A DNA stretch of 10,319 bases from Govanella sp037189785 (GTDB lineage Bacteria > Pseudomonadota > Alphaproteobacteria > Sphingomonadales > Govanellaceae), in assembly GCA_037189785.1 (NCBI GenBank), contig JBBCIP010000002.1, positions 1 through 10,319 on the forward strand, read 5' to 3'. The notes beneath the pieces are model-generated. The model saw only the letters and a program-made list of their open reading frames with translations, was not told the origin of the DNA and did no database searches. Both the position numbers and the translations under genes were made by a program. Below are positions 1 to 7,464 of the stretch, one piece after another (position 1 is the stretch's first letter; each line of letters opens with the position of its first letter).

Positions 1-1982
1 GGCGTCGTCGATTGATCCTGGCCGTGACGACGATTGTTGTCATGTTTGCCTTGGCCATGATGGTGACCTTTGGCGATATTATAAAAACCGACCATGCCGG
101 GATGACGATCTTGGTATTGACCTTGGCCTTATGGCTTTCGACGATGCTGGCTTATCAGCGCTCGATGCCGTTTCTATTATTCATATTTTTATGTTTTTAC
201 GCCTGGGCCTCGGCTTTTGGCCGTGGCGGTCTGAGTGGCGCCTTGGCGGATCGTGTTCTAGACTTTTATATTTATGGGTCTTTGATTACGGCGACTGTGT
301 TGCTGTTTTGGTTGGCGTTTTCTCATCTGCGGCGGGCGCGCGAAGCATTTGGCTTTCAGCGGCGCATGTTTGAATCGGTGTTCGAACGGGATTTACGGTC
401 GTTATTTTTGATCGATCGTAATGGCCGCTTACATCTTGCGAATGTCAAAGCCGCGGATCAATTCGGATATACAATTCAGGAGCTCTCCACTCTCGACGGT
501 CACGAGATTTTAAAGGACGACAACAGTAAAGACACATTCAATGCCATGATCGCAGCGCCCGGCGGTCCTGAAACACAACTGGATTTCCGGACGGCTGAAG
601 GCCGTGTATTTCATGGCGCTTGTCAGATCACCGAACTCCCTGTTGAAGACGGCGCGCCGGTTTTATCGCTGCTGGCCATCACAGACATCACCGACCGCGT
701 GTATGATCAAAGGATCGAAGCGGCTGAAAGTGAAGTTCTCCATATGCTGGCCAATGAAGCGCCGTTGGAACTCGTCATCAGCACGTTTATCAACCATATG
801 GAGGATATCGAGCCTGAGCTGAATGTCGGTTTGGTGCTGTTTTCAGACAATAGAGGCGACGCTGAGACGATCGTTGCGCCGATATTGCCGGAACACATCA
901 CCCATGCTGTTGCGGATGATTTAAAAACTGAAGCGGCAAAAATAGGAACAGACTATACGGAACTGGCGCTACAGCGTCTCGTAGTGCCGAACACAACACT
1001 TGATCCGCATTGGCGGGATGTTATGGCGGCAGCTGGATATCCCATCGCCCACGGTCTATGGCGCGAGGCCGTGACATCCCGGGTCGGCGGTGTGATCGGT
1101 ATCTTTGTTATTCTTTTTGATACGCCGCGCAGCCCAAGACCCCGTGAATTACAAACCGTATTGCGTTGTGCGTCGCTTGCCGGGTTGGTGGTTGATCGCA
1201 GAAAAAGTGAAGTCGAGTTGCTGCAAGCCAAGCGCGACGCCGAAGAAGCCAGCCATTTGAAGTCAAATTTTCTGGCCAATATGAGCCATGAATTGCGTAC
1301 GCCGCTCAATGCCATCATCGGGTTTTCAGATTTGATGGCGAGTGAAATTCATGGGCCGCTTGACGAACGTTACAAAGGTTACACGCGGGATATTCTGGCC
1401 AGTGGCAATCATTTGCTGGATCTGATCAACGACCTTTTGGATCTTGGCCGGATCGAAGCGGGCAGCATGCCGATCAGTGAAGAAATTTTTGATCCGGCCG
1501 CCGAGATTGCGATTTGTCTCGATCTCATGAAGGCCTATACGGCAAAGCGCGATTTGGTGGTGGAACACGCCATTCGTGTTCGCCCACACTTGAACGGTGA
1601 TCGCCGTGCGTTCCGCCAGATTCTGTTGAATCTGTTATCAAATGCGGTGAAGTTTACGCCGGATGGCGGGCGGATCCGTTTGGTTGCGGATGATGCGCCC
1701 GAAGGCGGGTACTGTCTTGTTTTGACCGATACCGGCATCGGTATTGACGCCAACGCTGTCGATTATGTGTTGAAACCGTTCACCCAGGTTGAAAATACTA
1801 TGAACAGCCGTTATGGTGGCAGTGGGCTTGGATTGTCTATTACGAAATCCTTGATTGAAATGCAGCAAGGGGCACTGTTGATCGACAGTATGATCGGTGT
1901 CGGCACAACAGTCAGCGTTGTTTTCCCTGGGAGCCGGGTTGTTTCATCACCAAAGACTGATGACGAAAAAAACGCCGGTTAG
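1..1982 (+). CDS. Membrane sensor histidine kinase, PAS-GAF-HisKA-HATPase (5' end outside window)
   Basis: Sensor kinase that would autophosphorylate a histidine and pass phosphate to a separate response regulator; no receiver domain is present. Numbering from the in-frame TTG at base 12, it has four hydrophobic segments (about 1-22, 31-50, 52-70, 83-103), a PAS domain (about 116-230), a GAF-like domain (about 250-400) and a short coiled linker. The HisKA H-box has SHELRTP with His426. The ATPase domain has N-box Asn540/Asn544, G1 box DTGIGID (573-579) and G2 box GGSGLGL (602-608), so catalysis looks intact. The reading frame stays open to base 3 and the codons before the TTG encode Arg-Arg-Arg, typical of the cytoplasmic flank of a membrane segment, so the real start is probably upstream. 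The GAF part lacks the usual glycine-rich GPxxGSCG stretch. Signal and partner regulator are unknown. Family call is secure; role is not. Confidence 0.93.
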   Translation, partial: RRRLILAVTTIVVMFALAMMVTFGDIIKTDHAGMTILVLTLALWLSTMLAYQRSMPFLLFIFLCFYAWASAFGRGGLSGALADRVLDFYIYGSLITATVLLFWLAFSHLRRAREAFGFQRRMFESVFERDLRSLFLIDRNGRLHLANVKAADQFGYTIQELSTLDGHEILKDDNSKDTFNAMIAAPGGPETQLDFRTAEGRVFHGACQITELPVEDGAPVLSLLAITDITDRVYDQRIEAAESEVLHMLANEAPLELVISTFINHMEDIEPELNVGLVLFSDNRGDAETIVAPILPEHITHAVADDLKTEAAKIGTDYTELALQRLVVPNTTLDPHWRDVMAAAGYPIAHGLWREAVTSRVGGVIGIFVILFDTPRSPRPRELQTVLRCASLAGLVVDRRKSEVELLQAKRDAEEASHLKSNFLANMSHELRTPLNAIIGFSDLMASEIHGPLDERYKGYTRDILASGNHLLDLINDLLDLGRIEAGSMPISEEIFDPAAEIAICLDLMKAYTAKRDLVVEHAIRVRPHLNGDRRAFRQILLNLLSNAVKFTPDGGRIRLVADDAPEGGYCLVLTDTGIGIDANAVDYVLKPFTQVENTMNSRYGGSGLGLSITKSLIEMQQGALLIDSMIGVGTTVSVVFPGSRVVSSPKTDDEKNAG

Positions 1983-3400
1983 TTTTTTGCGGCAATGACC
2001 CGGCCCGGGTTCAAAATCCCATGGGGGTCGAACACCGCTTTAAGCTGGTGCATCATGCGAAGGTCCAACGCCGGTTTGTAATGGGCCAGTTCCTCGCGCT
2101 TGAGCCGACCGATCCCATGTTCGGCGCTGATCGATCCACCCATATCAACGACGACATCATGGATGGCCCGGTTCATGGCAGCCCAATGTTGTTCAAACGC
2201 TTTGCGGTCCATACCGGCAGGGGATTGGATATTGAAATGAAGGTTGCCGTCACCAAGGTGACCGAACGGAACGGGCCTGGCGCCAGCAACGATTTTCTCT
2301 GCAACCGCGGCACCCCGGGCGATGAAGTCGGGGATTTTTGCAATCGGCACGCTGATGTCATGCTTGATGCTGCCGCCTTCGTGTTTTTGCGCTTCCGATA
2401 ACGATTCCCGCAAGCGCCATAGCGCCCGGGCTTGATCGTTGCTTTGTGCCAATACGCCGTCTGTGACCAATCCATTTTCTAACGCTGTGCTGATGAAAGC
2501 ATCGATATGGGATCTGAAACTATCGTCATTGGAGCCGGTCGCGGCTTCCACCAAAACATACCATGGCGATCGGGTGCTGAGTGGGTCGCGGCTGTTCGGA
2601 ATATGCGCCAGCACGATCTCAAGGCCAAGTCGCGGCATCAATTCAAACGCGGTTAATCCGTCGCCGGTGGCGGCCCGCGCTTCGGCCAATAACGCAATGG
2701 CGGCGCTGGGCGACGGCACCGCTAAAAACGCGGTCGCAACATCACGCGGTGCCGGAAATAATTTAATCGTTGCGGCGGTGACCACGCCAAGCGTTCCTTC
2801 GGAGCCGATAAACAATTGCTTGAGATCGTAGCCGGTGTTGTCTTTGCGCAAGGATTTCAGGCCGTGCCAAATTTCGCCGGTCGGCAACACGGCTTCGATC
2901 CCGAGTGTGAGATCGCGCATCGATCCATAGCGCAACACATTCACGCCACCGGCATTGGTTGAAATGACACCGCCCAAGGTGCAACTGCCTTCGGACGCAA
3001 GGCTTAGGGGAAACAACCGGTCGACTGATTTCGCATGATCGTGCAGTGCTGTGACCGTCACCCCGGCTTCTGCGGTCATGGCAAAACCGGCAGCGTCCAC
3101 ATCGCGAATGTTATTAAGGCGGGTCAGGGATACCAGCACTTCATGACCGCTGTCGTCGGGCACACCGCCGCCGACAAGCCCGGTGTTTCCACCTTGAATC
3201 GCAAGCGGTGTTCGCGTGTCGTGGGCAATTCGCATGATTGCGGCAACTTGATCGGTGGTCGATGGTTTCAACAACAGCGGTGTTTTGCCGCTGTACAAGC
3301 CGCGCCACTCAACCACGTGCGGGGCGATGTCATCGGCTGCATCGGTCCAGCCGTTGGGGCCGACCGCAGCTTTGAACAAATCCATGATGGTGGCGGTCAT
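1979..3400 (-). CDS. FAD-linked D-2-hydroxyacid dehydrogenase (D-2-hydroxyglutarate/D-lactate dehydrogenase type)
   Basis: A 473-residue flavoprotein of the VAO/PCMH family that oxidises a D-2-hydroxyacid to a 2-oxoacid and passes electrons to a carrier. The FAD-binding half (about 38-217) shows GGNTGLVGG (70-78), STNAGG (147-152) and KDNTGYDLKQLFIGSEGTLG (186-205). The C-terminal FAD-oxidase half (about 225-467) has GHLGDGNLHFN, with His381 and His388, and SAEHG with Glu427 and His428, which match the metal/substrate site of D-2-hydroxyglutarate dehydrogenases, and ends with GILNPGR. This motif set is closer to D2HGDH/Dld2 than to GlcD of glycolate oxidase, and no glcE or glcF lies nearby, but substrate cannot be fixed by eye. 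The ATG overlaps the stop of the upstream Sua5 gene (ATGA) and has GGAG five bases before it, so the two are translationally coupled. Its TAA overlaps the TAG of the convergent kinase gene. Confidence 0.93.
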   Translation of the reverse strand: MTATIMDLFKAAVGPNGWTDAADDIAPHVVEWRGLYSGKTPLLLKPSTTDQVAAIMRIAHDTRTPLAIQGGNTGLVGGGVPDDSGHEVLVSLTRLNNIRDVDAAGFAMTAEAGVTVTALHDHAKSVDRLFPLSLASEGSCTLGGVISTNAGGVNVLRYGSMRDLTLGIEAVLPTGEIWHGLKSLRKDNTGYDLKQLFIGSEGTLGVVTAATIKLFPAPRDVATAFLAVPSPSAAIALLAEARAATGDGLTAFELMPRLGLEIVLAHIPNSRDPLSTRSPWYVLVEAATGSNDDSFRSHIDAFISTALENGLVTDGVLAQSNDQARALWRLRESLSEAQKHEGGSIKHDISVPIAKIPDFIARGAAVAEKIVAGARPVPFGHLGDGNLHFNIQSPAGMDRKAFEQHWAAMNRAIHDVVVDMGGSISAEHGIGRLKREELAHYKPALDLRMMHQLKAVFDPHGILNPGRVIAAKN

Positions 3401-4395
3401 GACAGCTCCGATTGTAGAGATTGGTGTAGGTTTTCGGACGGGCGCGGGGCCGCCGCTCGCCGCAGCCGGTCGTTGATGGCCAAACCAAGACCGTGGTTCG
3501 GGATCGGCATCACGGCAATCCGCGCGACCCCTGTTTGATCCAAGTGATAGAGCATGGCGAACAAATTTGCCGCGGCTTGTTCCAAATCGCCATTATGGCT
3601 TAAATTGGCGGCGCTTTGTGGGGCGTCCGGGCCAAACGCCAGTAGCGCTTCGTCATCGTCGGCTGTCGTGGCATTCAGGCGCAAGGCGGCGCGTGGGGCA
3701 TAATGGCTTTCCAATTGCCCCGGGGCCGTTGGTCGGTCGGCAGGCGACGGGCCGCTGCCGATCACCGGCAACCCGGTGACGGCCTCGATGTCAGCCGGTG
3801 TGACGCTGCCGGGGCGCAACAGCTCGATGGCTGTATCGCTGACCGCGACGATGGTTGACTCCACCCCTTTCTGGCAGGCCCCGCCGTCGAGCACGATGGC
3901 CACGCTGTCGCCCAATTCTGCGGCGGCATGGGCGGCTGTGGTCGGGCTTAGGCGCCCGGATTTGTTGGCGCTCGGGGCCGCCACCGGGCCACCGAATTGG
4001 GTCAACACGGCGCGGGCCATCGGATGGGCTGGGACGCGCACGGCCAAGGTGTCGAGCCCGGCGGTCACCGCAGGGGCGATGCCGTTCCCCGGTTTCAACG
4101 GCAAAACCAGTGTGAACGGGCCGGGCCAAAAGGCTGCGGCCAGTTTCTGGGCGGCGGCGTTCAAGGTCACATAGCGCCCGGCGGTTGCGGCGTCCGCCAC
4201 ATGTACAATCAAGGGGTTAAAGTCCGGTCGGCCCTTGGCGGTGTAGATTCGGGCGACCGCTTGGGGATTCGTGGCGTCGGCCCCCAAACCATAAACGGTT
4301 TCCGTCGGTAGAATGACCAGCTCGCCACGCGCCAAGGCCGCGGCGGTTGCCGCTACGGCTTCCTGGCTTGCCGGGGTGGGAGCTTTTGTCGTCAT
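3397..4395 (-). CDS. tsaC: L-threonylcarbamoyladenylate synthase, Sua5 type (YrdC plus Sua5 domain)
   Basis: Makes threonylcarbamoyl-AMP from threonine, bicarbonate and ATP, the first step of the universal t6A modification at position 37 of ANN-decoding tRNAs; the product goes to the TsaBD(E) complex. The 332-residue length fits the long Sua5 form rather than the roughly 190-residue TsaC form. The YrdC domain (about 12-205) shows LPTETVYGLGAD (29-40), the KGR motif (54-56) with RPDFNPL following, and PSANKSG (141-147, the SxN motif). A linker with APGQLESHYAPR (224-235) leads to a C-terminal Sua5 domain (about 240-325). The ATG at 4395 is preceded by AAGGAT about nine bases upstream. It is the first gene of a two-gene minus-strand unit with the FAD dehydrogenase, a pairing with no obvious biochemical link. 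The symbol tsaC is used for the function; sua5 would describe the architecture. Confidence 0.95.
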   Translation of the reverse strand: MTTKAPTPASQEAVAATAAALARGELVILPTETVYGLGADATNPQAVARIYTAKGRPDFNPLIVHVADAATAGRYVTLNAAAQKLAAAFWPGPFTLVLPLKPGNGIAPAVTAGLDTLAVRVPAHPMARAVLTQFGGPVAAPSANKSGRLSPTTAAHAAAELGDSVAIVLDGGACQKGVESTIVAVSDTAIELLRPGSVTPADIEAVTGLPVIGSGPSPADRPTAPGQLESHYAPRAALRLNATTADDDEALLAFGPDAPQSAANLSHNGDLEQAAANLFAMLYHLDQTGVARIAVMPIPNHGLGLAINDRLRRAAAPRPSENLHQSLQSELS

Positions 4396-4488
4396 TCTCG
4401 TTTATCCTTATAAGCCTCAAAAAAACTTGCTGTTGTTATCCATAGCGCCTAAGCCCGAGAATGAGAAGTAAGACCAAAAGGAATAGCC
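4396..4488. promoter_or_regulatory. Divergent intergenic region between tsaC and acyl-CoA dehydrogenase gene
   Basis: These 93 bases separate two divergently transcribed genes, so promoters for both should lie here. Plus-strand ribosome site AAGGA is at 4478-4482, six bases before the ATG at 4489. A minus-strand AAGGAT lies about nine bases before the tsaC ATG. A possible plus-strand promoter is TTGCTG at 4427-4432 with TAAGCC at 4450-4455 (17-base spacer), but the -10 match is poor. CTTATAAG at 4407-4414 is only an 8-base palindrome. The palindromic operator seen before the MBL gene is not repeated here. The promoter role is inferred from gene layout. Confidence 0.45.
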
Positions 4489-6285
4489 ATGACCGATTAT
4501 AAAGCTCCGTTGCGGGATATGACCTTCACGCTCGACCGTATCATCGGGTTATCGGACGTAACATCGTTGCCGCGCTACGCCGATGCAACGCCGGATGTGG
4601 TCGCTGCCGTTCTTGAAGAAGCCGGGAAATTCACCAGCGGCGTGCTCGGTCCATTGCGTAGGGTCGGGGACCAGCAGGGTTCCAAGCTTGAAAATGGTCA
4701 GGTCCGCACCCCCGACGGCTTCAAGGAGGCCTACGCACAGTATGTCGAGGGTGGCTGGAACGGCCTGTCCAACGATCCGGAGTTTGGTGGTCAGGGGCTG
4801 CCGTTCGTCCTTTCGGTTGCGCTGATGGAAATGATCACCTCGGCCAACATGGCGTTTGGATTGTGCCCAATGTTGGGGCAGGGGGCGGTCGAAGCACTTC
4901 AGGCCCATGCCAGTGACGATCTCAAAAACCGCTATCTGGCCAATCTGATTTCCGGCCAGTGGACCGGCACCATGAACCTGACCGAACCGCAGGCCGGAAC
5001 CGATGTCGGCGCGCTCAGGACCAAAGCCGAGCCGGTCGGCGATGGCACGTATAAAATTTCCGGGCAAAAGATCTTCATCACATGGGGTGATCATGATGTG
5101 GCGGAAAACATCATCCATCTGGTGTTGGCTCGCCTGCCCGATGCGCCCGCCGGGACCAAAGGGATTTCGCTGTTTCTGGTGCCGAAATTTTTCGTCAAGG
5201 ACGATGGCAGCTTAGGCGACCGCAACGATCTCCGGGTCGTGTCGCTTGAACATAAACTCGGCATCCATGCCAGCCCGACCTGCGTGATGTCCTATGGCGA
5301 CAATGGCCAATGCATCGGCTATTTGATCGGGGAAGAAAACAAGGGCATGCGCTCGATGTTCACGATGATGAACCATGCGCGTCTCAATGTCGGTGTGCAG
5401 GGCATCGGTATGGCCGAGCTCGCCTATCAACAGGCCTACAGCTATGCCCTGGACCGGGTGCAGGGCACGCCGATCGGTGTGAAGCCTGGTGAAAAAGCGA
5501 CCATCATCGAGCACGCCGATGTGCGGCGCATGTTGCTGACCATCAAGTCGTCGGTCGAAGCCGTGCGCGCCATTGCGTTCCTCAACGCCAAGGCGATTGA
5601 TTTGGCCCATCATGGTGACAGTGCGGACGTGCGGGCCCACAATCAAGGCCTGGCCGATCTTCTGACGCCGCTGTCGAAAGCTTACGGCACCGACCTTGGG
5701 GTCGAGCTGTCGTCGCTCGCGGTTCAGGTTCATGGCGGCATGGGCTATATAGAAGAAACCGGTGTGGCGCAGACGTTCCGCGACGCCCGCATCACACCGA
5801 TTTACGAAGGCACCAACGGCGTTCAAGCCATGGATCTGGTGTCGCGCAAATTAAATCAAGACGGCGGCCAGCATTGGCAGGCTTTGTTCCGTGAAATCGA
5901 CACATTTGTTGCAGCACTGCCATCCGATGGCGATCTCGGCACCATCAAGGCATCGCTCGCCGACGCTCTGACCGCGTTGCAGGATGCGACCGCGTGGACG
6001 GTCGCCGAATGGGCCCGCAACCCCCGCGGTGCGGCAGCCGGGGCGACGCCTTATCTCCGCTTATTCTCGATGACTGTCGGCGCCTATCTTCTGGGTATTG
6101 GTGCCAAAGCAGCGCTGAATGATATCGCCGACGGGCAGGGCGATCGTGATTTCCTGAAAGCACGGGTTGTCACTGCCCGGTTCTATGCCGAACAACTGCT
6201 ACCACCCGCAGTGGCCCTGGCCGAGACCGTCCGCAAAGGCGATGATTTGTTGTTCGCATTATCCCCGGCCCAACTCGCGGTTTAA
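4489..6285 (+). CDS. Acyl-CoA dehydrogenase, long form with C-terminal extension (DmdC-like family)
   Basis: FAD-dependent enzyme that forms the trans-2 double bond in an acyl-CoA and gives electrons to electron-transfer flavoprotein. At 598 residues it is longer than the roughly 380-residue classical enzymes. It has a short N-terminal segment (YKAPLRDMTFTLDRI, about 4-18) typical of this subfamily, an N-terminal helical domain, a middle beta domain with NLTEPQAGTD (163-172), a C-terminal helical domain with QVHGGMGYIEE (413-423), and a further C-terminal domain (about 460-590). The catalytic base should be Glu440 in RITPIYEGTNGVQAMD. Members include 3-methylmercaptopropionyl-CoA dehydrogenase (DmdC) and enzymes acting on ordinary acyl-CoAs, so chain type cannot be assigned here. 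AAGGA six bases before the ATG supports the start. It lies 121 bases before the MBL-SDR-ligase set and may share its pathway, though that set appears to have its own promoter. Confidence 0.95.
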   Translation: MTDYKAPLRDMTFTLDRIIGLSDVTSLPRYADATPDVVAAVLEEAGKFTSGVLGPLRRVGDQQGSKLENGQVRTPDGFKEAYAQYVEGGWNGLSNDPEFGGQGLPFVLSVALMEMITSANMAFGLCPMLGQGAVEALQAHASDDLKNRYLANLISGQWTGTMNLTEPQAGTDVGALRTKAEPVGDGTYKISGQKIFITWGDHDVAENIIHLVLARLPDAPAGTKGISLFLVPKFFVKDDGSLGDRNDLRVVSLEHKLGIHASPTCVMSYGDNGQCIGYLIGEENKGMRSMFTMMNHARLNVGVQGIGMAELAYQQAYSYALDRVQGTPIGVKPGEKATIIEHADVRRMLLTIKSSVEAVRAIAFLNAKAIDLAHHGDSADVRAHNQGLADLLTPLSKAYGTDLGVELSSLAVQVHGGMGYIEETGVAQTFRDARITPIYEGTNGVQAMDLVSRKLNQDGGQHWQALFREIDTFVAALPSDGDLGTIKASLADALTALQDATAWTVAEWARNPRGAAAGATPYLRLFSMTVGAYLLGIGAKAALNDIADGQGDRDFLKARVVTARFYAEQLLPPAVALAETVRKGDDLLFALSPAQLAV

Positions 6286-6302
6286 GTCATTTAGGAGAAA
6301 GT

Positions 6303-6335
6303 CGTCCCGTTCCAATGCTTTAACAAGCAGGGACG
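6303..6335 (+). other. Interrupted hairpin downstream of acyl-CoA dehydrogenase
   Basis: CGTCCC (6303-6308) pairs with GGGACG (6330-6335), and TGCTT (6316-6320) pairs with AAGCA (6325-6329) around a TAAC loop. The right arm is continuous while the left arm has a 7-base bulge (6309-6315), giving up to 11 paired bases. It begins 17 bases after the dehydrogenase stop. No T-run follows, so it is not a standard intrinsic terminator; it could stabilise a 3' end or be chance. Confidence 0.35.
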
Positions 6336-6353
6336 GAGTGTTGAGATCTTCTC

Positions 6354-6385
6354 TTGCTTTACGTTAACGTAAACGTTAGCCTAAG
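6354..6385 (+). promoter_or_regulatory. Palindromic operator/promoter, likely MerR-family (LiuR-like) site
   Basis: A perfect 16-base palindrome, TTTACGTTAACGTAAA, occupies 6358-6373. It sits in three tandem hexamers ACGTTA-ACGTAA-ACGTTA (6361-6378), so a second, overlapping near-palindrome TAACGT-AA-ACGTTA covers 6365-6378. A weak -35 (TTGCTT, 6354-6359) and weak -10 candidates (TAGCCT at 6377-6382, spacer 17; CCTAAG at 6380-6385, spacer 20) flank it, so the palindrome would lie in the spacer as MerR-family regulators require. From memory, the motif resembles sites of LiuR, the MerR-type regulator of branched-chain amino acid and acyl-CoA catabolism in Proteobacteria. The ATG of the MBL gene is 28 bases after the last hexamer. 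The palindrome is seen directly; the regulator identity is inference and no regulator gene is in the window. Confidence 0.62.
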
Positions 6386-6406
6386 GGCAATGAAAGTAGG
6401 ATAGAT

Positions 6407-7432
6407 ATGGCGCAGCTTGCCTATTTGCATGACACGGTCCCGTCTCCTGCCGCATTAATTCCTGTCGCTGATGGGGTTTTTTGGCTGCGTATGCCGCTGC
6501 CGTTCAGTCTCGATCACATCAACCTTTGGGCCATTGAAGAAGACGATGGTTGGACCCTGGTCGATAGTGGGATCAATCTCCCCGACGTGCGCGGCTATTG
6601 GGAACAATTGATTGCCGGGCCGCTATCGCAAAAACCATTGAAGCGGTTGTTCGTCACACATTTGCATCCTGACCATTTCGGTTTAGCCGGATGGTTCAAG
6701 GCGCGCTGGGGCATCGATACCTGGATGACGGCGCTGGAGTTTTATGAAGGAAAGTCGCTGGTGCTCAGTGGCTATGATGAGCTGCCCCCAGAAATTCCGT
6801 GGTTCTTCCGTCGCGCCGGTATGGATGACGAAGGCTTGGCCGAACTCCCGAAACTCGGCTATGGCCATTTTGCCGATAGTGTTTATCCGCCGCCCATCGG
6901 CTTTCGTCGTATTGTCGATGGCGAGGACATCATGATCGGCGGCAGGCAGTGGCGAGTTGTCGTCGGAAGTGGGCATTCGCCGGAACACGGGTGTCTTTAC
7001 TGCCCTGATTTGCGCGTGTTGATTTCGGGTGATCAAGTGTTGCCGCGGATCTCGTCGAATATCAGTGTCCATGTGACGGAGCCTGAAGCTAATCCTCTGA
7101 AGGACTGGTTGGAGTCATTGGCGAAGTTTAAATTTTTACCTGAAGATACACGGGTATTGCCAGCCCATGGTGATCCGTTCGTCGGCTTGCATGATCGGCT
7201 GGATGCCTTGATTACCGGGCATGAAAATCAATTGCGTCGGTTGTTGCGGGCGATCGAACAGCCGCGAACGGCGGTCGATTGTCTGCCGACGTTGTTCCAT
7301 CGTGAGCTCAACGGCTTCAATCGCTTGATGGCGATCGGTGAAGCCTTGGCGCATCTGCATCTTTTGGTTCACCGTGGTTTGGCGCGTATCGAGGAGGATG
7401 CGCTGGGCATACGCCGGTTCGTAAAGCTCTAA
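6407..7432 (+). CDS. Metallo-beta-lactamase-fold hydrolase, function unassigned
   Basis: A 341-residue MBL-fold protein with a complete binuclear metal site: THLHPDH gives His85, His87, Asp89 and His90; SGHSPEH gives His190; ISGDQVL gives Asp209; LPAHGDPF gives His254. The C-terminal part (about 265-341) is helical and looks like the winged-helix extension of LACTB2-like proteins. No signal peptide or membrane segment is visible, so it should be cytoplasmic. Fold and metal binding are clear; substrate is not. Proteins of this fold include thioesterases, glyoxalase II, lactonases and ribonucleases. Being first in a set with an HSDL2-like dehydrogenase and an acyl-CoA ligase, behind a LiuR-like operator, makes hydrolysis of a CoA thioester or a related intermediate a reasonable guess. 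TAGGA lies five bases before the ATG. It is followed after 32 bases by the SDR gene. Confidence 0.92.
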   Translation: MAQLAYLHDTVPSPAALIPVADGVFWLRMPLPFSLDHINLWAIEEDDGWTLVDSGINLPDVRGYWEQLIAGPLSQKPLKRLFVTHLHPDHFGLAGWFKARWGIDTWMTALEFYEGKSLVLSGYDELPPEIPWFFRRAGMDDEGLAELPKLGYGHFADSVYPPPIGFRRIVDGEDIMIGGRQWRVVVGSGHSPEHGCLYCPDLRVLISGDQVLPRISSNISVHVTEPEANPLKDWLESLAKFKFLPEDTRVLPAHGDPFVGLHDRLDALITGHENQLRRLLRAIEQPRTAVDCLPTLFHRELNGFNRLMAIGEALAHLHLLVHRGLARIEEDALGIRRFVKL

Positions 7433-7453
7433 CTATTGTCATAACAAAGAAAT

Positions 7454-7458
7454 AGGGG
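7454..7458 (+). promoter_or_regulatory. Ribosome binding site that sets the SDR start
   Basis: AGGGG at 7454-7458 is six bases before ATG at 7465. An in-frame TTG at 7459 directly abuts this site and could not be used with it, so the ATG is chosen as start. Confidence 0.7.
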
Positions 7459-7464
7459 TTGCTG

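Noticed and set aside
953..1318. 121-codon minus-strand frame inside the histidine kinase gene
   Set aside because: Covers the kinase GAF and H-box coding region; composition-driven shadow without domain signal.
3035..3538. 167-codon plus-strand frame over the dehydrogenase/tsaC junction
   Set aside because: Lies opposite two well-supported minus-strand genes and has no family features.
4549..5826. Two long minus-strand open frames (189 and 204 codons) inside the acyl-CoA dehydrogenase gene
   Set aside because: They are antisense shadows of a strongly conserved plus-strand gene; their translations show no recognisable domain.
7436..7447. TTGT-CATA-ACAA repeat between MBL and SDR genes
   Set aside because: Four-base arms are expected by chance.
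7459..7464. TTG start two codons before the SDR ATG
   Set aside because: It abuts the AGGGG ribosome site, leaving no spacer; ATG at 7465 has proper spacing.
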